This document shows, piece by piece, positions 55,650 through 63,863 of a stretch of 64,000 nucleotides of DNA; within the stretch, counting starts at the first letter, position 1, and each line of letters begins with the position of its first letter. The position numbers and the translations under genes were made by a program. This DNA is from an uncultured bacterium. GTDB lineage: Bacteria > Pseudomonadota > Gammaproteobacteria > Burkholderiales > Burkholderiaceae_C. The notes beneath the pieces were generated by a model, which had not been told where the DNA came from, searched no databases, and was given only the letters and a program-made list of their open reading frames with translations. The stretch is taken from positions 31,472 through 95,471 of the forward strand of contig CAIYQZ010000038.1 of NCBI GenBank assembly GCA_903928495.1, read 5' to 3'.

Positions 55650-56995
55650 CCACGCCCCAGCGGGTGGCCGTGGTGGGCGGCGGCTGGGCCGGGCTGGCCG
55701 CCGCCGTGCGCGCCGCACAAGACGGCCACCATGTCACCGTGTTTGAAGCCAGCCGCCACTGGGGCGGGCGCGCCCGCAGCCTACCCCTCACCCTGCCCGA
55801 CGGCACCGTGACGACGGTGGACAACGGCCAGCACATCCTCATCGGTGCCTATACAGAAACCCTGCGCCTGATGGCACTGGTGGGTGTCGACGTGGAAGCG
55901 ACCCTGCTGCGAGTGCCCCTCGCCATGATAGACCCTGCGGGCAACGGGCTGCGCCTGCCGCATTGGCCTGGCATTCCCGCCTGGATCAACGCCCGCCTGC
56001 CCCTGGCGGTGTTGGGTGGCGTGCTGCAAGCCAAGGGCTGGTTGTGGGCCGACAAGCTGGCCCTGCTGACCACGGCCACACGCTGGCAACTGGCAGGCTT
56101 TACCTGCGCCCCCCACACCAGCGTGGCGCAGCTGTGCGCGCGCCTGCCCGCAGGCTTGCGGCGCAACTTCATCGACCCACTGTGTGTGTCGGCACTGAAC
56201 ACCCCCGCCGAGCGGGCCAGCGGCCAGGTGTTTTTGCGGGTGTTGAAAGACTCGCTGTTTGGCGTGCCCGGAGGCTCCGACCTGCTGCTACCCCGGGTGG
56301 ATTTGGGCACGCTGTTCCCTGAAGCCGCGGTGCGCTGGCTCAGCACCCTGCCCCACCCGGCCGACCTGCGCCTGGGCCAGCGGGTGTACAGCCTGATGCC
56401 GTCCCCCAGTGGCTGGGCGGTCAACGGAGACAGTTTTGACCGCGTGGTGTGGGCCAATTCAGAACAAAAACAGGCTCTACCGCTGATTGGAAATGCCTTT
56501 GCAGCTCTCAAAAAAGGAGAGGCAAGCCCCGCTCAACGCGGGTGGATGGCGCACACCCAAGGACTGGCGTTTGAACCGATTGCCACCGTGTATGCATGGT
56601 GCGCAGAAGCTACTGGCAGCCACGTGTTGCCCCAACCCATGACAGCGCTGTGGCCCAGCGCACAGCACCCGGGCCAGTTTGTGTTTGACCGGTCATGGTT
56701 GGGTGGGCTGAAGGGTTTGCTTGCGTTTGTGGTCAGCGCCAGCGTGGGCGACGCCGCCGCCCTGGAAGCCCAGGTGTGCGCCCAGGCCCACACGCAACTG
56801 GGGCTGGCCGTGATCCCGCTGAAAACCGTGGTGGAAAAACGCGCCACCTTTGCGTGCACACCCGGTTTGCAAAGGCCCGCCATGTCGCTGGCACCCGGTT
56901 TGGTGACCGCAGGTGACCATGTGGCAGGCCCCTACCCTGCCACGCTGGAAGGCGCGGTGCGCAGTGGGTGGGCAGCGGGTCAGATCGACGACTGA
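55646..56995 (+). CDS. hpnE: hydroxysqualene dehydroxylase HpnE
   Basis: A 449-residue FAD-dependent oxidoreductase that reduces hydroxysqualene to squalene. The Rossmann start is AVVGGGWAGLAAAV with the acidic partner VFEASRHWGGRA, and the C-terminal FAD segment is VTAGDHVAGPYPATLEGAVRSG. GTG start 55646 overlaps the hpnD stop. The hopanoid cyclase (shc) does not follow; the second mobile element begins a few dozen bases on. Confidence 0.92.
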   Translation: MTTPQRVAVVGGGWAGLAAAVRAAQDGHHVTVFEASRHWGGRARSLPLTLPDGTVTTVDNGQHILIGAYTETLRLMALVGVDVEATLLRVPLAMIDPAGNGLRLPHWPGIPAWINARLPLAVLGGVLQAKGWLWADKLALLTTATRWQLAGFTCAPHTSVAQLCARLPAGLRRNFIDPLCVSALNTPAERASGQVFLRVLKDSLFGVPGGSDLLLPRVDLGTLFPEAAVRWLSTLPHPADLRLGQRVYSLMPSPSGWAVNGDSFDRVVWANSEQKQALPLIGNAFAALKKGEASPAQRGWMAHTQGLAFEPIATVYAWCAEATGSHVLPQPMTALWPSAQHPGQFVFDRSWLGGLKGLLAFVVSASVGDAAALEAQVCAQAHTQLGLAVIPLKTVVEKRATFACTPGLQRPAMSLAPGLVTAGDHVAGPYPATLEGAVRSGWAAGQIDD

Positions 56996-57014
56996 TCCCG
57001 GCCTACAGACAAAG

Positions 57015-57045
57015 AAAAACCCGCTGCAACTTGCGCTGCAGCGGG
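57015..57045 (-). terminator. hairpin after hpnE, minus-strand terminator orientation
   Basis: CCCGCTGCA/TGCAGCGGG form a 9-bp stem; the T-run lies on the minus-strand side. It could end transcription coming from the right, or act as an attenuated end for hpnE. Confidence 0.6.
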
Positions 57046-57169
57046 CCATCTTGGCGGAGCAGGAGTCCGTAGAGCTACGGGGCGTAGTATTCAAAAAAGC
57101 CTTTTTAAATCAAGTACTTTATTAATCATTGGGCCGCATAAGTCCACAGATATGCGAGACAATCCGTTT

Positions 57170-57195
57170 TATAATGTTGGGCAAGATGTTGGACA
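57170..57195 (+). promoter_or_regulatory. integrase promoter -10 with two TGTTGG repeats
   Basis: A perfect TATAAT at 57170-57175 is followed by direct repeats TGTTGGGCA (57175-57183) and TGTTGGACA (57187-57195), 12 bases apart, just before the integrase ribosome-binding site. The -35 is weak. The repeats are good candidates for a regulator or for the integrase itself. Confidence 0.45.
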
Positions 57196-57206
57196 CAGGA
57201 ATCACG

Positions 57207-58469
57207 ATGCCCAAAAAAGTAAACGAACTTTCAGCGCTTGCGGTGGGGCGCTTGACCGCCCAAGGTTTCCATGCAGTCGGCGGCATTCCCGGGCTTCACC
57301 TGCGGGTGACTGAGTCAGGCGCGAGGGGGTGGGTGCTGCGGGCAGTGGTCGGAGACAAGCGCCGGGACATTGGCCTTGGTGGGTTCCCTGAGGTCACCTT
57401 GTCAGATGCCCGGGCGGCAGCCCGCAAGGCCAAAGAGACCATCAAGGGCGGCGCGGACCCGGTGGAACAGCGCAAGGCAGCCCGGGCGCTGTTGTTGTCG
57501 GAGGCAGCCAAGCGGGTGACGTTTGAGTGGTGCGCGGCGGAATACATCAAGGCACACCGGGCGGGCTGGAAAAACGCGAAGCATGCGGACCAGTGGGCAA
57601 ACACCCTGCGCGACTACGCATACCCAGTCATTGGCAAGCTGGCCGTGTCAGATGTGTCGCGGGAGTTGGTGCTTCGCATCCTGCAACCCATCTGGCAGGA
57701 AAAGAACGAGACAGCGGCAAGGCTGCGGGGGCGCATTGAGCTTGTGCTGGACTGGGCCAAAGCGGCAGGCTACCGGGCAGGTGACAACCCGGCAGCGTGG
57801 AAGGGCAACCTAGAAGCGGCGCTGGCGAAGCCCGGCAAGGTTCAAAAGGTTGCTTCACACCCTGCGATTCAAACCCACGAAATGGGCGCATTCATGCAGG
57901 CGCTGAGGGCGTGCGAGGGCGTGTCAGCAAAGGCGTTGGCCTTTGTGGCGTTGACGGCGGCGCGATCCGGCGAGGTCCGGGGCATGGTGTGGGGCGAGCT
58001 AGACAAAAAGGCCGGAGTGTGGACGGTCCCAGCCGGGCGCATGAAGGCAGCCAAGGAACACCGGGTACCACTGTCTAAGCAGGCGCTGGCGCTGTTGGAC
58101 GCTCAGGGCTGGGGCGATGCCAAGGCCGTGGTGTTCCCGGGTGTCAAGGGTCAGGCGCTGTCTGATATGAGCCTGACTGCGGTCACCCGCAAGCTGGCAT
58201 TCAAGGACAAGGCGGGCCGGGTGTGTGTGCCCCACGGGCTGCGATCAACCTTCAGGGATTGGGCGGGCGAGTTCACCAACTACCCGCGAGAGCTTGCAGA
58301 GCAGGCGCTGGCCCATGCGGTGGGCGACGCGACGGAGCAGGCCTACAGGCGCGGCGATGCGCTGGAAAAGCGGCGCGTGATGATGCAGGCGTGGGCGGAG
58401 TTCTGCGACACGGTGCGCAGTGACGCACAGGTGGTTGGGGCTTCTGTGGTGGCGCTGCGGGCGGCGTGA
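57207..58469 (+). CDS. int: P4-type tyrosine integrase (DUF4102 arm domain)
   Basis: A 420-residue integrase. The N-terminal DUF4102 arm-binding domain shows VGGIPGLHLRVTESGARGW and RRDIGLGGFPEVTLSDAR. The catalytic domain has Arg in LTAARSGEVRG, HGLRSTFRDWA, and the final Tyr in ATEQAYRRGD. CAGGA precedes ATG 57207; the frame is open further upstream without similarity. This type usually targets tRNA or tmRNA 3' ends. Confidence 0.93.
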   Translation: MPKKVNELSALAVGRLTAQGFHAVGGIPGLHLRVTESGARGWVLRAVVGDKRRDIGLGGFPEVTLSDARAAARKAKETIKGGADPVEQRKAARALLLSEAAKRVTFEWCAAEYIKAHRAGWKNAKHADQWANTLRDYAYPVIGKLAVSDVSRELVLRILQPIWQEKNETAARLRGRIELVLDWAKAAGYRAGDNPAAWKGNLEAALAKPGKVQKVASHPAIQTHEMGAFMQALRACEGVSAKALAFVALTAARSGEVRGMVWGELDKKAGVWTVPAGRMKAAKEHRVPLSKQALALLDAQGWGDAKAVVFPGVKGQALSDMSLTAVTRKLAFKDKAGRVCVPHGLRSTFRDWAGEFTNYPRELAEQALAHAVGDATEQAYRRGDALEKRRVMMQAWAEFCDTVRSDAQVVGASVVALRAA

Positions 58470-58556
58470 GTTTTCCGCATTTGTGCAGAGCTTGAGCGGT
58501 TTGTATAGAGTCCAAACCAGTCCACACTGGTGTGGGCCGCTTTACAGGAGATCAGC

Positions 58557-58790
58557 ATGCAAGCTGACGGTTTTATGAGGCCCCGAAAAGGGTCGGAGTA
58601 TTTGGGCATCGGTGAGAGCATGTTTTGGGAATTGGTCCGCAAGGACCCAACATTCCCCAAGCCCTTCCGCATCGGGCCACGGGTGACGCTGTTTGCCGTG
58701 TCAGACCTCCGAGAGTGGGCAATGTCCAAACGGGCGGCGAACGACAGCAGCGCAAGCCCGACAAGGGTACGGGGCAGGCGCAAGGCCTGA
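58557..58790 (+). CDS. alpA: AlpA-family excisionase/activator
   Basis: A 77-residue HTH protein: MQADGFMRPRKGSEYLGIGESMFWEL followed (split here) by KDPTFPKPFRIGPRVTLFAVSDLREWA, the AlpA/MerR-like pattern. AlpA activators control integrase genes and excision in P4-type elements. AGGAG precedes the ATG. It lies 87 bases after the integrase. Confidence 0.85.
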   Translation: MQADGFMRPRKGSEYLGIGESMFWELVRKDPTFPKPFRIGPRVTLFAVSDLREWAMSKRAANDSSASPTRVRGRRKA

Positions 58791-58817
58791 CCCTAAAAAG
58801 GTCACCGTGTTGGTGGC

Positions 58818-58844
58818 CGCCTTTGAGTCAACGACTCAAAGGCG
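58818..58844. repeat. 11-bp perfect inverted repeat downstream of alpA
   Basis: CGCCTTTGAGT-CAACG-ACTCAAAGGCG lies between alpA and the next HTH gene. It could be a terminator without a T-run or a binding site for one of the HTH proteins. Confidence 0.4.
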
Positions 58845-58967
58845 AGGAACCTGATGCGACCACCACGGGTTACCTGTGGCGAGCCGGAATTTAAACATCC
58901 ACGGGATTGACAAGCCGTTTTGCGCCCTCCAGTCTGGATGCGTCTCCACATTCACAGAAAGGAATTT

Positions 58968-59150
58968 ATGGGACGCCTAGAAAAACCCTACCTTGGCCCT
59001 AAGGACGTTGCACAGCAGTTTGGGGTTTCAACCAAAACAGTGTTGCGGTGGGCCGTTCGGGGCCTGCTACCTGCACCAGCTATCAACGAGGGACGTATCA
59101 AGCGCTGGAACGCTGCTGATTTGGCTGCAGCGCTGGAAGGTCGCAAATGA
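58968..59150 (+). CDS. small helix-turn-helix protein
   Basis: A 60-residue protein with a MerR/excisionase-type HTH (LGPKDVAQQFGVSTKTVLRWA). AAAGGAATTT precedes ATG 58968. It overlaps the next gene by four bases. It may be a second regulator or recombination directionality factor. Confidence 0.75.
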   Translation: MGRLEKPYLGPKDVAQQFGVSTKTVLRWAVRGLLPAPAINEGRIKRWNAADLAAALEGRK

Positions 59151-59551
59151 AAACGCTGGACAACATCGCCATGGATATCGCCACCGACATCGCAGAGTGG
59201 ATACAAAGCGACCCAGCAGATTGGGCCGACAAGCCTTATGCACTTGAGGCATTGTGGGCGCTTGAAGCTGCGGGTGCCTCACTGGGCTCGCCGGAAGGCC
59301 CTACCCGGTTCTGGCGTGGTGGTGGAGGCTTATCCGATCTACTGATCTGGCATGGCCACCTGGGTGAGGCACCACAAGTTATTGCCGGGGCGGTGGCCAC
59401 ATTGGTGGCTGCGGGTACCGAGTATGGCCACCTGACCTGCGAAGAAGTGCTTGGTTCGGTGCGTGTACAGAGGCTGAGACTTGCCGGAATAAGCCTCTCC
59501 ACAGCAGCGGGGTGGGCAATACATCAGGACACGACAGGCACAGTGCACTGA
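59147..59551 (+). CDS. unknown protein in the regulator operon
   Basis: A 134-residue soluble protein (MKTLDNIAMDIATDIAEW) without a recognised motif. Its ATGA overlap with the HTH gene suggests co-translation. A terminator-like hairpin follows. Confidence 0.6.
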   Translation: MKTLDNIAMDIATDIAEWIQSDPADWADKPYALEALWALEAAGASLGSPEGPTRFWRGGGGLSDLLIWHGHLGEAPQVIAGAVATLVAAGTEYGHLTCEEVLGSVRVQRLRLAGISLSTAAGWAIHQDTTGTVH

Positions 59552-59556
59552 AAAAA

Positions 59557-59590
59557 GCGCAAACCCCGCTTCACCGGGCGGGGTTTGCAT
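59557..59590 (+). terminator. hairpin after the regulator operon
   Basis: GCAAACCCCGC/GCGGGGTTTGC, an 11-bp perfect stem, sits at the end of the small-gene operon and before the primase gene. The downstream T-run is weak on the plus strand and there is a stronger one on the minus side. Confidence 0.6.
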
Positions 59591-59621
59591 TCTTCAATTT
59601 GATCAAAAAGAGCAACAACAA

Positions 59622-60698
59622 ATGATCGCCCTTGATTCTCCCGCATCATCGTATGCGACGCAAGCACTCTACAAATTGCATGGGCTTGACCTGGCCACGA
59701 GGGACAGGTTGGAAGCCATCACAGGCAACCGCGCGGAGGTGGGTTACCTGCCCACTGACGACAAGGCACCCTGGCGGAGCACCCGCAACACTGAGTCACT
59801 TGAACAGCGCACGCCGATGTTCGTCACCAGCTCCTGGCGGGCGCGTGACCCACACGACCCCGACCCCGACAGCCCTAAAGGCTGGCTTCATGCAGCCAGC
59901 GGAGTCTGGGTGGACATCGACGCACCAACGATTGAAGCGGCTCTGCGCTCAGTATTGCAGACAAGGCACAAGCTGAAGGTGCTGGACATAAACCCCGACA
60001 CGTGCAGCCTGTATGCCAGCGGCTCGAAGGGCTTTCATGTGCATGTGCCGCTGTACTTGGCAGGCCTTGAACTGGACATCAACACGGTGCATGCCTGGCC
60101 GCGTCTGTGCCGTGAATTCGTGATCAATGCCCTGGTGGCCGAAAAGACCGACCTGTGCATTTACAACGGCGGTTTGGGTCGCATGATTCGACAGGCCAAT
60201 GTGCAGCGCAACAACGGCGCTTACAAGGTGCCCATGCACTGGCACGAGTTGGACGGGTTGACAGCAGAAGGCTACAGGGAGGTCTGTAGCGCGCCTCGGC
60301 CACAGATCGAAGTCAAGATTGCCGGTGTCGCACCGAAAGCGGCTGCGATGTGGCAGCGGGGGCGCAACGATGTGTTCAGGGAAATGCGCAAGAAGATCAC
60401 CCAGCGCAAAACAGCGCCAGCGAACAGCACCAAGGACAGGCCGCGCGTACTGGAAGCACTGAGGGTGGTCGAGCGCGGCGTGACATCAGGTGAGGTGAGT
60501 TACATCCAGTGGCTGCAGGTGGGGTCAGCCCTCAAGTCAACAGGGTGGCCAGATGCGCTCCAACTGTGGGAAAGAGTTTCAGCAGGGCACCGAGGACACC
60601 GTGACCGCAATTGCGCCGAGCGCTGGGACGGGTTGCAGGGTGGCTGCACCCTGGGCTCCGTGTTCCACATCGCCAAAGGCTTGAAAGGCGGTGCGTGA
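59622..60698 (+). CDS. archaeo-eukaryotic-type primase with PriCT-2 tail
   Basis: A 358-residue protein. The AEP-like core shows a catalytic DxD in VWVDIDAPT (near residue 97), the SGSKGFHVHVP motif (near 135) and RMIRQANVQRNNGAYKVPM. The last 70 residues (YIQWLQVGSALKST, ERWDGLQ) match PriCT-2. It should synthesise primers for the element's own replication. Its TGA overlaps the helicase ATG (TGATG). Confidence 0.8.
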   Translation: MIALDSPASSYATQALYKLHGLDLATRDRLEAITGNRAEVGYLPTDDKAPWRSTRNTESLEQRTPMFVTSSWRARDPHDPDPDSPKGWLHAASGVWVDIDAPTIEAALRSVLQTRHKLKVLDINPDTCSLYASGSKGFHVHVPLYLAGLELDINTVHAWPRLCREFVINALVAEKTDLCIYNGGLGRMIRQANVQRNNGAYKVPMHWHELDGLTAEGYREVCSAPRPQIEVKIAGVAPKAAAMWQRGRNDVFREMRKKITQRKTAPANSTKDRPRVLEALRVVERGVTSGEVSYIQWLQVGSALKSTGWPDALQLWERVSAGHRGHRDRNCAERWDGLQGGCTLGSVFHIAKGLKGGA

Positions 60699-61795
60699 TG
60701 AGTGAAGCAGTCGAGCAAGTGGACACACAGGCCCCAACGAAAGCGGACGGCAGAGAGCCGCCCTACAGGCTACTGAATCTGTCCGACGTGCTGGCAATGC
60801 CTAGCCCCACCTGGGTGGTGGACGGCGTGATCCCTGGCAGCGGTGTGGCCGTGATCTTCGGGCAGCCCAACGCCGGGAAAACATTCATCACGCTGGACAT
60901 GGCCCTGCACGTGGCGCACGGCGTGGAGTGGTTCGGGCGGCGCACACAGCAGCGCCCCGTCGTTTACGTCGGCCTTGAGGGGGTGGGCGGCATCGGAAAC
61001 CGCCTGAAGGGGTTGATGTTGGCGCGGTGGCCTGACCTCATCGTGAAGAAACCAGCGCTGAGTAACAACGACAGCGAGGACATGCCCATGCACTTTCTAT
61101 TGGGTGAGTCTTTCAGGTTCGCCCTGGAAGATGACCAAGACACGCACCGACTGATTGCAGCGGTGAGTGAAATGGCGATTGAGAAGCCGCTGTTCATCAT
61201 CGACACCTTGGCCTTGGCCATCGCCGGAAATGAGAACGACAACGAGGTGATGGCAGCCGTGGCGCGGCAGGCCAACCACCTGAGCGCGGCGACCAACGGC
61301 ACGGTGATCTTGCTGCACCACCCCAACAAGGGCAATGAGAACGACATGCGCGGCGGCTCCGCCCTGCGCGGTGCTGTAGACGCTGCCATCTTGATCTCAG
61401 GCGACAAAGACAAGGGCCGCGCCTGGACCATGACCAAAACCCGCGACGGTGAGGTGGGCACGGGCGGTGCATTCGACTTGGTGCCGGTCACCCTGGACGA
61501 CGCCAGCAGTGACAAAAGCGCAGTCACCACGTGCGCGGTGAGGGAGCGACTGGACCGCAACCCAGCGGTGGCCACGCGAAACGAGCCCACCGGTGCCAAC
61601 CAGAAAAAGCTGCTGGACATCATGCGGGCGCAATTCCCCAACGGGTGCACGGAGCCGCAGCTGGTAGAGGCTTGGCGCGCCAAGCTACCGGAGGACAAGC
61701 GTAGACGAGCCAAACAGGATGTCAAAGCAGCCTTGACAAAGTTGGTCCCCAACTGGTTACAGCGGTGTGCGGATGGGTCGTTGAAGGTTGCCTGA
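60698..61795 (+). CDS. RepA/DnaB-like AAA ATPase (helicase)
   Basis: A 365-residue RecA-fold ATPase with Walker A FGQPNAGKTFITLD and Walker B PLFIIDTLALA, then TVILLHHPNKG and GGSALRGAVDAA, the pattern of RSF1010 RepA-type hexameric helicases. The C-terminal part is a winged-helix-like tail. It is directly coupled to the primase, giving a self-contained initiator/helicase-primase unit. Confidence 0.87.
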   Translation: MSEAVEQVDTQAPTKADGREPPYRLLNLSDVLAMPSPTWVVDGVIPGSGVAVIFGQPNAGKTFITLDMALHVAHGVEWFGRRTQQRPVVYVGLEGVGGIGNRLKGLMLARWPDLIVKKPALSNNDSEDMPMHFLLGESFRFALEDDQDTHRLIAAVSEMAIEKPLFIIDTLALAIAGNENDNEVMAAVARQANHLSAATNGTVILLHHPNKGNENDMRGGSALRGAVDAAILISGDKDKGRAWTMTKTRDGEVGTGGAFDLVPVTLDDASSDKSAVTTCAVRERLDRNPAVATRNEPTGANQKKLLDIMRAQFPNGCTEPQLVEAWRAKLPEDKRRRAKQDVKAALTKLVPNWLQRCADGSLKVA

Positions 61796-61940
61796 GACAG
61801 AAAAGACGGAATGACAGAAAGGACTGAATCCGTCTCTTTCTGTCACCCGTCAAAGCCGTGAAGTGCCCAGCAGAAAAAAGACGGAAAAGACAGACGGAAT
61901 CCCTTTCTTTAGAAAGGGTTCCGTTTCCGTCCTGTCTGTC
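61794..61940. repeat. iteron-like GACGGAA/GACAGA inverted repeat cluster
   Basis: GACGGAA-type motifs occur near 61805, 61880 and 61893, with reverse copies near 61828, 61919 and 61925. TGACAGAAA (61812) and TTTCTGTCA (61837) form one inverted repeat. ACGGAA-t-CCCTTTCT/AGAAAGGG-TTCCGT (61894-61924) forms a second with a 14-bp stem and two-base loop. Placed directly after the helicase gene, it may be a replication origin. Confidence 0.55.
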
Positions 61941-62001
61941 ACAAGGGGATGACCCACATTTTTTGAAAACCATGAACCCAACCGCAACCAAGGGGACTCC
62001 C

Positions 62002-62511
62002 ATGAAAGATCAAGACCCACCGCAGCAACAGGAGGCACCCCGCGCCAGCACCTCACCGCAGCCTGGATACGCCGAATCAATTCGGCAACAGTTCGCGGAA
62101 AACCCGCAGTTCAAGTCACCCATGGATTTGGCCGTGAGGTTTCACGAAGCGATGACCGGCGCGCGGCGAGGTGACTGTGCCCTGCCCCGACAACAACAGG
62201 AAGCCCGGTTTCGCGCACTTTCCGACCTGCGTGACGTGAAGGCTTTCACTCAGGCGGCAGGGGCGGAGGCTGCTCGCATGTATTTGCTGCTTGACGGCCT
62301 GGCGTTGAGGCTCAGTGCGCAGATTGCCCGGATCGATCTGGGAGCCAGCCAGGGCCGGGTAGCGGCGGCGGATTTGGAGCGCGTGGGCAAGCTGTTGGAC
62401 ATGGTGGTGAAGGTCACCAAGGAGGCCCGCCTTTGTTTAGGCGCATCCAACATGCTGGCGCAGGATATGAGGGCACTGGGGTTTGGTGGTGAGGCTGGTT
62501 TGGGGGGTTGA
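62002..62511 (+). CDS. unknown helical protein downstream of the origin-like repeats
   Basis: A 169-residue protein with a Gln/Pro-rich N terminus and a mostly helical remainder. AAGGGGA precedes ATG 62002; upstream ATGs lie within the repeat region. It is not recognised. Confidence 0.6.
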   Translation: MKDQDPPQQQEAPRASTSPQPGYAESIRQQFAENPQFKSPMDLAVRFHEAMTGARRGDCALPRQQQEARFRALSDLRDVKAFTQAAGAEAARMYLLLDGLALRLSAQIARIDLGASQGRVAAADLERVGKLLDMVVKVTKEARLCLGASNMLAQDMRALGFGGEAGLGG

Positions 62512-62543
62512 TTTTCAAGCGCCTGCCACCGGCTCGTTTCGCC

Positions 62544-62577
62544 GAGCTGCATCGCCAGCGCGCTGGCGATGCAGCTC
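62544..62577. repeat. 34-bp perfect palindrome
   Basis: The half-site GAGCTGCATCGCCAGCG is followed at once by its exact reverse complement, with no spacer. It lies 32 bases after the preceding stop. It could be a terminator hairpin without T-run, a dimer-resolution or a regulatory site. Confidence 0.7.
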
Positions 62578-62692
62578 CACGTCAGTCAGCCAGGCGGTGA
62601 ATCATGTCGTGTGCGAGAGCTTCGGGGCGCATGTTCAGGCGTTTGGCTGTTGATCCACGCACCACCGCCTATTTTGCAAGTTAAAACTCACT

Positions 62693-62725
62693 TTTTACTT
62701 GCAATTCTGCAACTTGCAAGTAAAA
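62693..62725. promoter_or_regulatory. operator-like inverted repeat before the P63C gene
   Basis: TTTTACTTGCAA and TTGCAAGTAAAA are perfect reverse complements separated by nine bases. A further TTGCAAGTTAAAA half-site occurs about 20 bases upstream. The site lies about 30 bases before the P63C start, suggesting repression or autoregulation. Confidence 0.5.
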
Positions 62726-62755
62726 TTTGTCCACCTTAACTTTACTAGGATCAAA

Positions 62756-63766
62756 ATGTCCACCACCGGTAAAAAACCAAACAGAGCAGCAGGTGGAAAC
62801 GCCCGCTCCAAGTCGCTGACTCCAGAACGGAAAAAGGAGATCGCCCTCGCTGCAGTCAACGCAAAGAAGCAGAAGGCTTCGCTGCTGAAGGCTACACACG
62901 GGTCAGCCGAGAACCCCCTCCGCATTGGAGATGTTGAGATTCCCTGCTACGTGCTGGAGGATGAGACACGTGTCCTTTCCCAACGAGGGCTCTTGTCTGG
63001 CCTAGGTATGCCGAAGGGGTCGACGCCAAGCGGGGATGACCAGCTAACAGTTCTAGCCAACACAATGTTGGCGGCCAACCTCATTGATCCAGATAAGGCA
63101 CTGCTCCTGAAGATGCCTATTGAGTTCAGGCCCAAACACGGTGGTAGAGCCGCATACGGGTATCCAGCAACCGTCTTGGCGGACATCTGCGAAGCTGTAC
63201 TTGAGGCCAGGTCGTCAGGCAGACTACCTCAGCGCCTGCAGCAGATGGCCAAGCAGTGTGAAATACTGATTCGTGGTTTCGCTCGGGTGGGCATCATCGC
63301 CTTGGTGGACGAAGCCACGGGCTTTGAGAAGGTGCGTGCGCGCGACAGCTTGGCCAAGATACTGGAGGCCTGGGTGGCCAAGGAGCTTCAGCCTTATGTC
63401 CGCACATTCCCACCGGACTTTTACGAAGAGTTGTTTCGTCTGCGCGGTCTAGCGTACCCACCGGAAAACCCAAAATTTAGGCCCCAATATTTTGGTGTGC
63501 TGACAAACGACATCGTTTACGAGCGACTGGCGCCCGGCCTGCTCGATGAGCTGAAGAAGCAGTCCTCGAAAGACGAGAAGAAGGCGCACCTGCACCGACG
63601 ACTAACCCAGGAAGTCGGCCACCCCAAGTTGCGCGAGCACTTGGCGTCTGTTATCACTGCCATGAAGTTGTCAAGCGACTACAAGAAATTCATCAACAAC
63701 CTCAATAGGTTGCACCCTCGCTTTGGCGACACGTACACGCTGGATTTAGACCAAAAAGACCGGTAA
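62756..63766 (+). CDS. P63C-domain phage-type protein
   Basis: A 336-residue protein. The N terminus is basic and probably disordered (MSTTGKKPNRAAGGNARSKS). A middle region has VLSQRGLLSGLGMPKG and a C-terminal P63C-like region has VRTFPPDFYEELFRLRG. P63C proteins occur in phages and islands, often with antirepressor-like N-terminal parts; their action is unclear. TAGGATCAAAA precedes ATG 62756. Confidence 0.8.
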   Translation: MSTTGKKPNRAAGGNARSKSLTPERKKEIALAAVNAKKQKASLLKATHGSAENPLRIGDVEIPCYVLEDETRVLSQRGLLSGLGMPKGSTPSGDDQLTVLANTMLAANLIDPDKALLLKMPIEFRPKHGGRAAYGYPATVLADICEAVLEARSSGRLPQRLQQMAKQCEILIRGFARVGIIALVDEATGFEKVRARDSLAKILEAWVAKELQPYVRTFPPDFYEELFRLRGLAYPPENPKFRPQYFGVLTNDIVYERLAPGLLDELKKQSSKDEKKAHLHRRLTQEVGHPKLREHLASVITAMKLSSDYKKFINNLNRLHPRFGDTYTLDLDQKDR

Positions 63767-63769
63767 AAC

Positions 63770-63793
63770 AAGCCACCTTCGGGTGGCTTTTTC
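63770..63793 (+). terminator. Rho-independent terminator after P63C gene
   Basis: The stem AAGCCACC-TTCG-GGTGGCTT, with a UUCG tetraloop, is followed by TTTC just after the stop codon. Confidence 0.88.
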
Positions 63794-63863
63794 GTCCCAG
63801 AGCGGCGATCAGCGAAGGTCGTGCTTAGGGAGGGGTTACAGCCAAAGCTACAGGAGCAACTAA

